Below are positions 44,397 to 52,001 of a DNA stretch of 64,000 nucleotides, piece by piece. The DNA is from CAZHAX01 sp964530325 (lineage in GTDB: Bacteria; Chloroflexota; Anaerolineae; B4-G1), in the NCBI GenBank assembly GCA_964530325.1, contig CAZHAX010000004.1, positions 87,276-151,275 on the forward strand, written 5' to 3'. The notes beneath the pieces are model-generated. The model was not told the DNA's origin. It did not search any database and saw only the letters and a list, made by a program, of their open reading frames with translations. The translations under genes were made by a program, and so were the position numbers. Numbering within the stretch: the stretch's first letter is position 1; every line of letters begins with the position of its first letter.

Positions 44397-45710
44397 ATGG
44401 CAGCCCAGCGACAGGAATCGTCCCGCGGCTCCCAGAATTCTGTGGTCGGGCAGCGCTCGCCGACCAGGGCCATCGCCTCCCGCTCCTCCACGTCCGAAGA
44501 GCGGAGTGAAGGCCCGCGGATGACCGATCGCCTCTCGTACACGCGAGGGTTGGTTCTGCACCTCGCCGTGCCCGCGCTGCTCGGCATCAGCATGGGGCTT
44601 CTGCAGGCTGAGGCTGCCCGCGCCGCCCTGGCCGTGCCCCCCGAGGTGCTCGCGCTTGCCGGGGCTGGGTTGATGGGCGTCCTCTCCGGCCTGAGCGCGC
44701 GCAGCCTGCTGCGAGGATGGATGCCGCCGGCGAGGCTTGTGCTGGGCCTCACCAGCGTCCTCATCTGGCTCGTTGCGGCGGAGATCGCCTACTACGCCAC
44801 GCACATCGTGAACCCGGGCCAGGCCCTCGCGCCACCGAACGTGTGGACCGAGATCGGCCAGCTGGCGATGGGTCTGCTGGGACTGCTCGCTGCCTACCTC
44901 GTCGCCCGGCGTACCCGCCAGCCCGCCGGAATCGTGTGGGTCTATACAGCAGGCTCCGTGGCGCCGGCACCGCGCCCTCGTCGGTCTGCGGTGTCCGGAG
45001 GAATCGGCATTATCCTCTTGGCTGCCATACTCCTGGGCATAGGTGCTGGTCTGCTCCAGGCGAACGTCGCACAGCTCTCGTTCGCCGTTCCGCCTATCGC
45101 CATTCCGCTTATCGGAGCGGGCGTGATGGGCATTGTGGCCGGGCTCGCGGCCCGGCTCGCACTGCAGGGCTGGAGGGAGGGGGTCCGCGTTCTTGCCGCT
45201 CTCCTGGCACTGCTCGTATGGATCCTGGCCGGAGAGGTAGCGGTCGGGGCTTTCGCCGGGCGGAACGTTCTTTCGGTCTTGGAGACCACGAACAGCTGGG
45301 CAGAGCTGGGCCAGCTGGCGATCGGCCTGCAGGCTGCAGTCGTTGCCGGACTCGGCCGCCGGCTGGTGCCCTCAGCCGATCCCGCTCTGGCCCTGCTCAG
45401 AGCCACGGCTCCGGCCCCGCCGCCGGCTCGGACGGGACGCCGGCGCGTTCGCCCCGGCGTCCGAGCGCGTGCGGCAAGGCCGCGCCGCAGGGACCAGGCG
45501 CAGGCTTCCAGGCGCCGGCGCAGAAAGGCGAAAACACCGCAGGTCAGGGTTCTCGCGCTGGAAGAGGAGCGCTGCCCGTACTGCCTGGGGCTGATCGAAG
45601 ACAGCAGGTCCAGAGACGTGGTCCGCTGCCGGATCTGCGGCACACCCCACCACGCGGACTGCTGGCGCGAGGGCGGCGAGAAGTGTCAGGTACCGCACCT
45701 GCTGATGTAG
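44397..45710 (+). CDS. polytopic membrane protein with C-terminal RING-like zinc domain (candidate E3)
   Basis: 437 residues. Two homologous membrane modules of three to four segments each (starting near LLGISMGLLQAEAA and LLGIGAGLLQANVA), an Arg/Ala-rich basic linker (about 340-385), and a C-terminal treble-clef domain. Its ligands are C393, C396, C411, C414, H418/H419, C422 and C430, spaced CxxC-x14-CxxC-x3-HHxxC-x7-C. This looks like the prokaryotic RING family linked to Ubl operons (Prok-RING_1, from memory). Probably an E3-like adaptor at the membrane. ATG at 44520 is an alternative start. Confidence 0.8.
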   Translation: MAAQRQESSRGSQNSVVGQRSPTRAIASRSSTSEERSEGPRMTDRLSYTRGLVLHLAVPALLGISMGLLQAEAARAALAVPPEVLALAGAGLMGVLSGLSARSLLRGWMPPARLVLGLTSVLIWLVAAEIAYYATHIVNPGQALAPPNVWTEIGQLAMGLLGLLAAYLVARRTRQPAGIVWVYTAGSVAPAPRPRRSAVSGGIGIILLAAILLGIGAGLLQANVAQLSFAVPPIAIPLIGAGVMGIVAGLAARLALQGWREGVRVLAALLALLVWILAGEVAVGAFAGRNVLSVLETTNSWAELGQLAIGLQAAVVAGLGRRLVPSADPALALLRATAPAPPPARTGRRRVRPGVRARAARPRRRDQAQASRRRRRKAKTPQVRVLALEEERCPYCLGLIEDSRSRDVVRCRICGTPHHADCWREGGEKCQVPHLLM

Positions 45711-45736
45711 CCGTAGGATAGGAGGAGAGATACCGT

Positions 45737-46354
45737 ATGGCCAAGACCTCAAGTCCCACCAAGGGATCGCGAATCGATGCCAGCCCGCGGGTACGCCGCC
45801 TGCGCGCCGACCACCAGCTGATGGTGGAGCTCAAGGGACGCAGCGATCTGATAGACTTCGAGGTCATTGGTCGCACCAAAGGTATGCCTCCAGAGAAGTA
45901 CATCGTCACCTTCAGGGTGAAGAGCATCGTGGGCATAGACGAGGATGGTGTGCCCAAGTACGGCCGGCGCCACCGGGTGGAGATCTACCTGCACAACGAT
46001 TACCCGCGTCGTTGGCCGGGACTCAAGTGGCTGACCCCCATCTGGCATCCCAACATCAATCACGTCAACGGCAGCGTGTGTATCGATGCCGCCTGGTGGA
46101 CCGCGGCCCGTTCGCTAGACCGGCTAGTGATCATGCTCGGCGAGATGGCTCAGTACAAGAACTTTCACGACGACCCGGACAAACCGCCATTCCCCTGGGA
46201 TCGTGAAGCTGCAAAGTGGTGCCGCCGGTACCGCAAGAAGAATAGGGACGTCTTTCCTGTCGACAAGCGCGAGCTGCTGCGCCCGGAACGGGTGAAGCTG
46301 CAGAAGGGCGGCAAGCCCACGCTCAAGAAGGCGCCCAAGGTGAAGCTCAAATGA
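45737..46354 (+). CDS. E2-like ubiquitin-conjugating enzyme
   Basis: 205 residues. The core (about 22-150) has UBC-fold features: strand VEIYLHNDYP, WLTPIWHPNIN with the HPN motif (104-106), and GSVCID with the predicted thioester Cys115 nine residues later. As in eukaryotic E2s, a Trp and helix follow (DAAWWTAARSLDRLVIMLGEM). The C-terminus (about 175-205) is Lys-rich. GGAGGAGAG lies before the ATG. Should accept the Ubl from the E1 encoded two genes upstream. Confidence 0.88.
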   Translation: MAKTSSPTKGSRIDASPRVRRLRADHQLMVELKGRSDLIDFEVIGRTKGMPPEKYIVTFRVKSIVGIDEDGVPKYGRRHRVEIYLHNDYPRRWPGLKWLTPIWHPNINHVNGSVCIDAAWWTAARSLDRLVIMLGEMAQYKNFHDDPDKPPFPWDREAAKWCRRYRKKNRDVFPVDKRELLRPERVKLQKGGKPTLKKAPKVKLK

Positions 46355-46367
46355 AGGGAGGCTGAAA

Positions 46368-46637
46368 ATGGCAGACATACCTGTGACGCTGGTTCTTCCC
46401 GCAGGCGGGACACGTACGGCAGAGGTCCCGGACGACGTGCCAGTGAGCGAGCTGCTGCCCGAGCTTGTGTCGTTGCTGGAGCTACCAACGACCGGCCCCG
46501 ATGGCCGGCCGATGAGCTACCGCGTCGACAGCAAGGCCCTGGGCCGCGAGCTGCAGGAGGACGAGACGCTGGCCGAGGCCGAAGTACCGGCGGACGATCG
46601 CCTGATGCTGACGGCCGACGTCACGGCCGGCGCCTAG
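46368..46637 (+). CDS. ubiquitin-like (beta-grasp, YukD-like) protein
   Basis: 89 residues. Strand IPVTLVLPAGG, an acidic loop, helix VSELLPELVSLLEL, then strands ending DDRLMLTADV fit a beta-grasp fold of the YukD/EsaB type. The C-terminus is TAGA, not GG. Removal of the final Ala by the JAMM protease encoded next would expose Gly88, the form an E1 could activate (inference). GGGAGG precedes the ATG, 13 bases after the E2 stop. Confidence 0.8.
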   Translation: MADIPVTLVLPAGGTRTAEVPDDVPVSELLPELVSLLELPTTGPDGRPMSYRVDSKALGRELQEDETLAEAEVPADDRLMLTADVTAGA

Positions 46638-46901
46638 CCGGAACGAGGGCGAGCGCGGCAGCCGCCTTCCTCAGGCGGCGACAAGGGCCAGAGACAAGGC
46701 CCCATAGGTGGCTGCCGCGCACCTTCCGGCGGACACCACGGGCATCGACAGGGCCGTGGCAGGGCTCAGTCGCCGGGCTCGGCTTGCAGCCATTCGGTCC
46801 CAGGCGGGGGAACGAAAGGCAATCGAGTAGCGCTGGGCTCAGCGGGCAGCAGCGCCATCGCACTTGACACGTGCGCCAGTGATAGCAGAAAGACCGCCAA
46901 C
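46638..46901. other. 264-base gap inside the ubiquitin-like cluster
   Basis: Besides the inverted repeat nothing codes here. A TTGACA at about 46864 has no good -10 partner, so I cannot claim an internal promoter. A minus-strand frame across 46621-46863 is not convincing. Confidence 0.5.
46653..46720. repeat. long inverted repeat between the Ubl and JAMM genes
   Basis: GCGCGGCAGCC (46653-46663) and GGCTGCCGCGC (46710-46720) are perfect complements. A second hairpin GCCGCC/GGCGGC sits inside the left end (46661-46679). In RNA it would form a large structured element, perhaps an attenuator or processing site that sets JAMM/FHA/VWA expression apart from the first four genes. Confidence 0.6.
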
Positions 46902-47555
46902 ATGGAGACCGATCTCGAGAGGCAGCCAGGCGTTCAGCGCATCAAGCTGGCAAAGGTTCCGCGGCGCGACCTGAAGAGCTGGCCAATGCCGGTGGAAGGC
47001 TCACTGCGCTGGGTCTCTGCCGCTGAAGACGAGGTGCCCGGCCGGGTATCCATATTCTTCAGCCAGCACGCCTACGTGAGCTGCACAACTCACGCGTCGA
47101 GCGACGTCAGCCGTGAGGTAGGCGGCGTGCTCGTGGGTCAGGTGCTGCAGGCCAGGAAGGGTAAGGGACAGTACGTGGTCATCGAGGACACGATTGAGGC
47201 GCAGCATACTCACTACGGTCCCGCCCACCTCACATTCACCCACGATAGTCTGGTCAGGCTGAACAATGAGCTCGAGGATAGGTTTCCGGGCCGGCACATG
47301 GTGGGCTGGTATCACACCCACCCGCATATGGACGTGTTCCTGTCGTCTCAGGATATCTGGCTACACGCCAACTTCTTCAGCGAGCCCTGGCAGGTGGCTC
47401 TGGTCATCGAGCCCTGCTCGGAGCGGGGTGGCTTCTTTCCCTGGCAAGCCGACAAGAAGCTAGACCCGCAGCGCTACGTAGGCTTCTACGAGCTGGCGGA
47501 CGTGACGCTCGAAACGGTTGTGCGATGGCGCAATCTGGAGCTGCGCCACACGTAA
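46902..47555 (+). CDS. JAMM/MPN+ metalloprotease (deubiquitinase-like)
   Basis: 217 residues. The JAMM zinc site is complete: Glu72 in REVGGVLVGQ, then HTHP (138-141), six residues, S148 and D151 (HxHPx6SxxD), the order and spacing of Rpn11/AMSH-type isopeptidases. GWYHTHP is a family hallmark. Expected roles are maturation of the Ubl C-terminus and removal of Ubl from targets. Shine-Dalgarno weak. Follows the 264-base gap. Confidence 0.93.
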   Translation: METDLERQPGVQRIKLAKVPRRDLKSWPMPVEGSLRWVSAAEDEVPGRVSIFFSQHAYVSCTTHASSDVSREVGGVLVGQVLQARKGKGQYVVIEDTIEAQHTHYGPAHLTFTHDSLVRLNNELEDRFPGRHMVGWYHTHPHMDVFLSSQDIWLHANFFSEPWQVALVIEPCSERGGFFPWQADKKLDPQRYVGFYELADVTLETVVRWRNLELRHT

Positions 47556-47619
47556 GCAAGAAGGCGCAACAGGTGGCTCGGCAAGACCGGGCGGGCAGCG
47601 CCGAAAGGGGGATTGAATC

Positions 47620-48486
47620 GTGAGTCGTCGAATGAGAGCATACTACTACGCCGTTCTGGGGGCGATGGGCGCCCTCGTCGGATGGCAAGCCACCGAACTG
47701 CTTGGCCTCGCCGGAGGGGATAGCGTGTGGCTCGCCGACCTCCAACTTGGCGCCGTCATCGGGCTGTGCATCGGCCTGTTCATCGGTCTAGCGGAGAGCC
47801 TGCTGTCGAAGTCACTGATCCGAGGGCTCAGAGCCGCCCTCCTGACCGGCCTGTTTGGGCTGGTTGCCGGGGCAGTGGCCTTGCCTGTCAGCGAGGCGGT
47901 CCACCAATTCGCCGGCGGCCAGTTGATCGGCCGGGCGCTGGGATGGGCCACGTTTGGGGTGCTGATCGGACTGAGTGCCGGTATCACCGGCGGCACCCAG
48001 GCGTACAAGGGCGCCCTGGGCGGCCTGATAGGCGGAGCTCTGGGCGGCGTCATTCTGGAGCTCATGAGGGAGCTGTTCGACGACCCGCTGCTGGGCAAGG
48101 CGCTGGGGCTGGTGCTCATGGGCGCCAGTGTCGGCGTCTTCATCGCCCTCATCGTCGTGCTCCTCTCAAAGGCCTGGCTGGAGGTGCGCAGCGGCAAGCT
48201 GAAGGGCACCGACTTCATCCTGGACAAGTTCCTGCCGGCGAAGGCTCCGGCGGCCACTATTGGCAGCGACGTGCTGAAGGCGGACATCGCCCTGATGGAT
48301 CCGGAGGTAGCGCCGCAGCACGCCCAACTCAAGGGGGCGGACACCCACTTCGCTCTGCGGGACATGAGCATCAAGCAGGGGACCTTCGTCAACGGCCGGC
48401 GGATCGAGGTTCACCGCCTGGCCAACCGCCAGGTGATCCGCATGGGCTCGACCGAGATGGTGTACCACGAAAAGAGGCGAAGATGA
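47620..48486 (+). CDS. membrane protein with C-terminal FHA-like domain
   Basis: 288 residues. About six Gly-rich membrane segments (residues 1-185), then a cytoplasmic FHA-like domain: DIALMDPEVAPQHAQL, RDMSIKQGTFVNGRRI and VIRMGSTEMVY. The usual phosphate-binding Arg of the first loop (GR) is Ser (IGSD) and the SxxH serine is Ala (VAPQH), so phosphothreonine binding may be weak or lost. GTG start with AAAGGGGG upstream. Overlaps the VWA gene by four bases. Confidence 0.85.
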   Translation: MSRRMRAYYYAVLGAMGALVGWQATELLGLAGGDSVWLADLQLGAVIGLCIGLFIGLAESLLSKSLIRGLRAALLTGLFGLVAGAVALPVSEAVHQFAGGQLIGRALGWATFGVLIGLSAGITGGTQAYKGALGGLIGGALGGVILELMRELFDDPLLGKALGLVLMGASVGVFIALIVVLLSKAWLEVRSGKLKGTDFILDKFLPAKAPAATIGSDVLKADIALMDPEVAPQHAQLKGADTHFALRDMSIKQGTFVNGRRIEVHRLANRQVIRMGSTEMVYHEKRRR

Positions 48487-49679
48487 GCGGACATAGAATC
48501 GGCAACGAGCGTTTGCTGCGGACCGCCCTGCTCGTGCTCAGCGTCGCCGCCCTGTTCCCCCTGGTCGCGCTGGCCCAGGACGGCGTCAACGTCCAGGTAA
48601 TGCAGGTCGATACATCGCGCTTCCCCGAGATCGACGTCTACGTCTCCGCCACCGATTCGGATGGCCTGCCGGTGACCACGATCGCTCCGGAGGACTTCGT
48701 GCTCGCGGAGAACGGCGAGGAGGTCGGCGACCTGCAGGTGGCGCAGGCAGGCGAATACGGCCCGGTATCGACCGTCTTGGTCATCGACAAGAGCGGCAGC
48801 ATGGACGTCGAAGGAAAGATGGCCGCAGCTCGCGAGGCGGCGATCGCCTTTGTCCAGTTGATGCGCCCCGGTGACTACGCCGGCGTGATCGCTTTCGACA
48901 CCGTGGTCACCACGGTACAGGAGCTGACCAGCACGCAGGCGGTGCTGATCGAGGCCATCGACTCGATCGAGACAGGATCGGACACAGCGCTCTACGACGC
49001 CCTCTACGCAGCCTCGGCGATGCTGGAGCCGGCCACCGGCCGCAGGGCGATCATCGCCGTGACCGACGGGATGAACACGGCGGGCACGCACACGATCAGC
49101 GAGACGCTCGAACTCGTGGCCGAGCAGGGCGTCTCCATCTACACCATCGGCCTGGGGGACCCGGCCATCGGCACCGGCGATTTCGCGGGCATGGACGAGC
49201 CGACGCTCATGGAGATCGCCGGGCAGTCCATGGGCACGTACAGCCGGGCCCCGACGGGCGAGGAGCTGACCGCCCTCTATGAATCGCTCTCGTACCGCAT
49301 CCAGAACGAGTACAAGTTCACCTACACCTCGCCCACCCCGCTGCGAGACGGCGTTCCTCGAGAGATCGTGGTCACGGTACGCGACGCCCCAGCGGAGACG
49401 GAGGGCGGAGCGGGATACAACCCCGGCGGAGTCATCCCCGAGGTCGAGCCCGCATCTACGTGGCCGCTCTTCGGGCTGATTCTTCTGGTGCTGGTCGTCT
49501 TGTTCGTGCTGCCCGGCCTGATCAGATGGGTGGTTGGACTGATCCAGGGCGGAGAGAAGCCACGGCGGAGAGGCAAGAAGAAGGTACGGCTGACCGACAC
49601 CCCCGAAGCGAAGAAGAGGCTGGCCAGGCAGAAGCCTGACAAGAAGAAGGCGAGCAAGCCCAAGAACAAGAAGAAGTAG
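48483..49679 (+). CDS. membrane-anchored VWA domain protein with Lys-rich cytoplasmic tail
   Basis: 398 residues. Signal peptide (about 1-31, ending ALA-Q), beta-rich N-terminal region, VWA domain from about residue 96 with the MIDAS motif DKSGSM (D102, S104, S106) and later TDGMN. One membrane segment (WPLFGLILLVLVVLFVLPGL, about 325-345) is followed by a tail with over 15 Lys. The tail faces the cytoplasm, where E1/E2/Ubl act, so it is a candidate target for conjugation. ATGA overlap with the FHA gene. Confidence 0.88.
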   Translation: MSGHRIGNERLLRTALLVLSVAALFPLVALAQDGVNVQVMQVDTSRFPEIDVYVSATDSDGLPVTTIAPEDFVLAENGEEVGDLQVAQAGEYGPVSTVLVIDKSGSMDVEGKMAAAREAAIAFVQLMRPGDYAGVIAFDTVVTTVQELTSTQAVLIEAIDSIETGSDTALYDALYAASAMLEPATGRRAIIAVTDGMNTAGTHTISETLELVAEQGVSIYTIGLGDPAIGTGDFAGMDEPTLMEIAGQSMGTYSRAPTGEELTALYESLSYRIQNEYKFTYTSPTPLRDGVPREIVVTVRDAPAETEGGAGYNPGGVIPEVEPASTWPLFGLILLVLVVLFVLPGLIRWVVGLIQGGEKPRRRGKKKVRLTDTPEAKKRLARQKPDKKKASKPKNKKK

Positions 49680-49734
49680 CGTGCCCCGGGAGAATGGCCG
49701 TTGGCGGGCGGCCTTCCAACCGGGCGCACGGACA

Positions 49735-49767
49735 AGGAGCGGCGCGACCAGTGGTCGCGCCGCTCCT
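49735..49767. terminator. terminator at the end of the ubiquitin-like cluster
   Basis: Perfect 15-bp stem AGGAGCGGCGCGACC / GGTCGCGCCGCTCCT with an AGT loop, the strongest hairpin in the window. Between convergent genes, so it may serve both strands. Confidence 0.8.
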
Positions 49768-49816
49768 GCATGGTGTTTCACCGAAGCCGCACACCGCCGT
49801 GCAGCCCTACGTCGCC

Positions 49817-50773
49817 CTACTCCACCGTCTCCATTCGCTCCACTGCTATCTGCGAGGCATTGTAGTCCGGCACGCCGCAGGTCAGCTCGCCCCAGATGTG
49901 CACGGCCGTACCACTGTCGCGCAGAGCCTCGATCTCCTCGTTCAGTCCGCCCAGCGTGCCGTTGATCCCGTATCGGATGCTGGGGTCGCCGTCGAGAACG
50001 AAGTACTGCTCGTACAGACCGGGCTCCCAGTTCTCAACACTCTCGATCCTCCCCAGCCAACCGTCGACCACGTCCGGGTCGAAGAAGGGGCCAGGTCCGT
50101 CGACGCGCAGCTTGGTCACGAGCAGCCGGCAGCCGCCGTAGTCCTGAACGCCGCAGGTCAGCGTACCCCAGAAGTGAGCGTGCTTGCCCGGATCCTCCAC
50201 ATCCCGCAGGGAAACGATCTGCGCCTCTACCACCTCGTCCAGGCCCTCGATCCCCAACTCGCCTGTACCCTCGGGCATCAGCACGAGGTAATCATCGAAC
50301 CGGCCTTCCTCGGGTGCGACGCTGACGACGTAGCCATACCAGCCAATCGCCTCGGTGCCGCCGCTCGTGCCCTCTGTGACCTGCCCGCTGGGGTCTACCG
50401 TTCCCTGCCAGCGGAACCCGGTCGTCCCGTTGGCCGCTACCACAGTGTAGATCACGTTCTCGACCGCCACGATCGGGTAAGAGACGGTGATAACCCAATC
50501 GCCCGAGCTGAAGCGGAAGGTCGTCGCCCCGACCAACCCCTCCGGTGTCGCCAGCTCGTCGCCCCAGGCCAGGCCGGCCTCCGGAGCCTCGCCGGCGTAG
50601 TTAGCCCTCAGGTGGTCAAGCGCCGCCTGCAGCGCGTCCCAGACCTCCTGCGCTGCCATATCCGGCTCATGCGTCGGTTGGGCAGGCTCATCCGTTGGGG
50701 AGACGCAGCCGCTGAGGGCCACCGCTCCGACTGCCAATATCAACGTCCCTGCCGACATCCTCCTGCAAATCAT
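49817..50773 (-). CDS. lipoprotein of unknown function
   Basis: 318 residues. Signal peptide with lipobox (VALSGC, residues about 17-22). The mature protein has two similar segments of the type VHIWGELTCGVPDYNASQI and HFWGTLTCGVQDYGGCRL, so it contains a repeat that may be an OB-like or surface domain; not recognised. AGGAG-type Shine-Dalgarno before the ATG at 50773. Confidence 0.8.
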   Translation of the reverse strand: MICRRMSAGTLILAVGAVALSGCVSPTDEPAQPTHEPDMAAQEVWDALQAALDHLRANYAGEAPEAGLAWGDELATPEGLVGATTFRFSSGDWVITVSYPIVAVENVIYTVVAANGTTGFRWQGTVDPSGQVTEGTSGGTEAIGWYGYVVSVAPEEGRFDDYLVLMPEGTGELGIEGLDEVVEAQIVSLRDVEDPGKHAHFWGTLTCGVQDYGGCRLLVTKLRVDGPGPFFDPDVVDGWLGRIESVENWEPGLYEQYFVLDGDPSIRYGINGTLGGLNEEIEALRDSGTAVHIWGELTCGVPDYNASQIAVERMETVE

Positions 50774-50884
50774 CTTCCTGCTCCTGTCACCTGATTTAGT
50801 GTTGTTGTCATTTCTAGCGCCGGTAATCAGACGCTCCCGGGGCGGGAAAGGTTCCCCTGCCCACACAAGCACCTGGCAATCACC

Positions 50885-51207
50885 CTAGCCGGCACCGGGA
50901 AGCTCTGCCCGCAGCCAACGAAGGTAGTCTGCGCTTGCCGCGGCCACCGGGATTGCCAGAATCTCCGGCACGTCATGCGAATGGGCCTTATGGCCGCCTC
51001 CAGCTCCCGGTAGAGGCCCAGATTGCTCTTGCAGATGCAGAGCCACTCCTTCGCCTTCTCGACGCTGCCCTGCCACCAATAGATGCTCTGGATCGGCCCC
51101 AAGATCTGGGCACATGCACACAGCCTGGCCTCGACCACGGCTGCGGCGATCCTCTGGGCCTCCTCTTCGCTCCCGGCGATCGTCACCACTTGCACGAAGT
51201 CGCCCAT
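50885..51207 (-). pseudogene. cutA: cutA, broken by a one-base frameshift
   Basis: CutA is a small trimeric protein of the divalent-cation tolerance family, about 105 residues. Residues from MGDFVQVVTIAGSEEEAQRI to YRELEAAI are normal. The family motif then lies in another frame, reading AHSHDVPEILAIPV and ending LRWLRAELPGAG. One missing A near 50988-50989 accounts for the break; restoring it gives IKAHSHDVPE, the expected core. In the unshifted frame the product would end at 50827. A sequencing or assembly error is as likely as a real pseudogene. Confidence 0.8.
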
Positions 51208-51231
51208 CCGACTCTCCCTCCGATCGCCGCC

Positions 51232-51954
51232 CTACTCCATCACCGCAAAGAGGCTCAGGTTCCCCTCCCTGCCGCCAGCCCGGAAGGTCTCCACAACTCC
51301 CAGCCCCGCCTCCTCCGCCAGGCCTTGCAGCTCTTCCTCATCAACGAGATGGCAGTAGCGCAAGCCCTTACCGCCCCTCTTCCAGTCCAGCAGGTAATCG
51401 CCCTCGTCCACCTGGCCCGCGGCGATATCCGCCTCCGCCCAGGGCCTGATCTTGCGGCGCATCCGTCCGCTCTCCAGGAACTGCCAGACGGAGACGACGA
51501 TCACGCCACCGGGGCTCAGGAGCCAACGCGCCTCACGAAGCAGGCCCGCCCGCCGCTCCCAGCCAGGCATGTGATGCAGCAGGCCCAAGATGAGAACGGC
51601 GTCGAAGCTCAGAGTGGACAGCATCCCCGGCCAGCCCGGCCTGGCCAGATCGAGCACGTGGAAGGAAGCGGTCGTGTGCGCGAGGCTCTCAGCCCGCTGC
51701 TGGGCGATCGCCACCAGCTCACCAACGCCATCCACCCCCACGTACACGCTCCCCGGCCGCTCTTCGTCGAGCAGCGCCGCCGTGCGGCCATTGCCGCAGC
51801 CCAGGTCGAGAACCCTTGCGTGCTGGGGGATGTGCGGTAGAATGCGGGCGAGGGCCGGATCCGAGGCCGGCCGGCTATCTGCGAAGGCCCTGGCAAAGCC
51901 AGCGTAGAAGCCCCGGTTGAGCTCCAGGAGCTTCTCGGCAATCTCGTTATCCAC
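51232..51954 (-). CDS. SAM-dependent methyltransferase, Trm9-like
   Basis: 240 residues. Class I fold with VLDLGCGNGRTAALL (48-62) and LILGLLHHM. Two features match Trm9/ALKBH8-type wobble-uridine methyltransferases: the N-terminal FYAGFARAFADSR (compare VYNEIAPHFSSTR) and the C-terminal GDYLLDWK...LRYCHLVDEEEL (compare VPW...RYYHxFxxGEL). It is divergent from elp3, whose product makes cm5U34, the substrate of Trm9. A -10 TATAAT (51968-51963) with TTGTGA 17 bases upstream ends eight bases before the GTG, so it is probably leaderless. Confidence 0.75.
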   Translation of the reverse strand: MDNEIAEKLLELNRGFYAGFARAFADSRPASDPALARILPHIPQHARVLDLGCGNGRTAALLDEERPGSVYVGVDGVGELVAIAQQRAESLAHTTASFHVLDLARPGWPGMLSTLSFDAVLILGLLHHMPGWERRAGLLREARWLLSPGGVIVVSVWQFLESGRMRRKIRPWAEADIAAGQVDEGDYLLDWKRGGKGLRYCHLVDEEELQGLAEEAGLGVVETFRAGGREGNLSLFAVME

Positions 51955-52001
51955 CCCACTCGATTATAGCCCACGCCGGTTCGGCTCACAAGCGGCATCC
52001 A

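Noticed and set aside
46621..46863. Minus-strand 80-codon frame in the gap of the ubiquitin-like cluster
   Set aside because: Arg/Pro/Cys-rich low-quality sequence lying over the inverted repeat, with no Shine-Dalgarno or promoter.
48166..48468. Minus-strand 100-codon frame within the FHA gene
   Set aside because: Shadow of the FHA-like coding sequence; no independent signals.
49735..49767. GACCAGTGGTC inside the hairpin as a second GntR operator
   Set aside because: The half-sites are in the opposite order to TGGTnnnACCA, and the repeat is fully explained by a 15-bp terminator stem.
50827..50884. Extension of the unshifted cutA frame to 50827
   Set aside because: The residues after the frameshift do not match the family, so the true gene end is at 50885.
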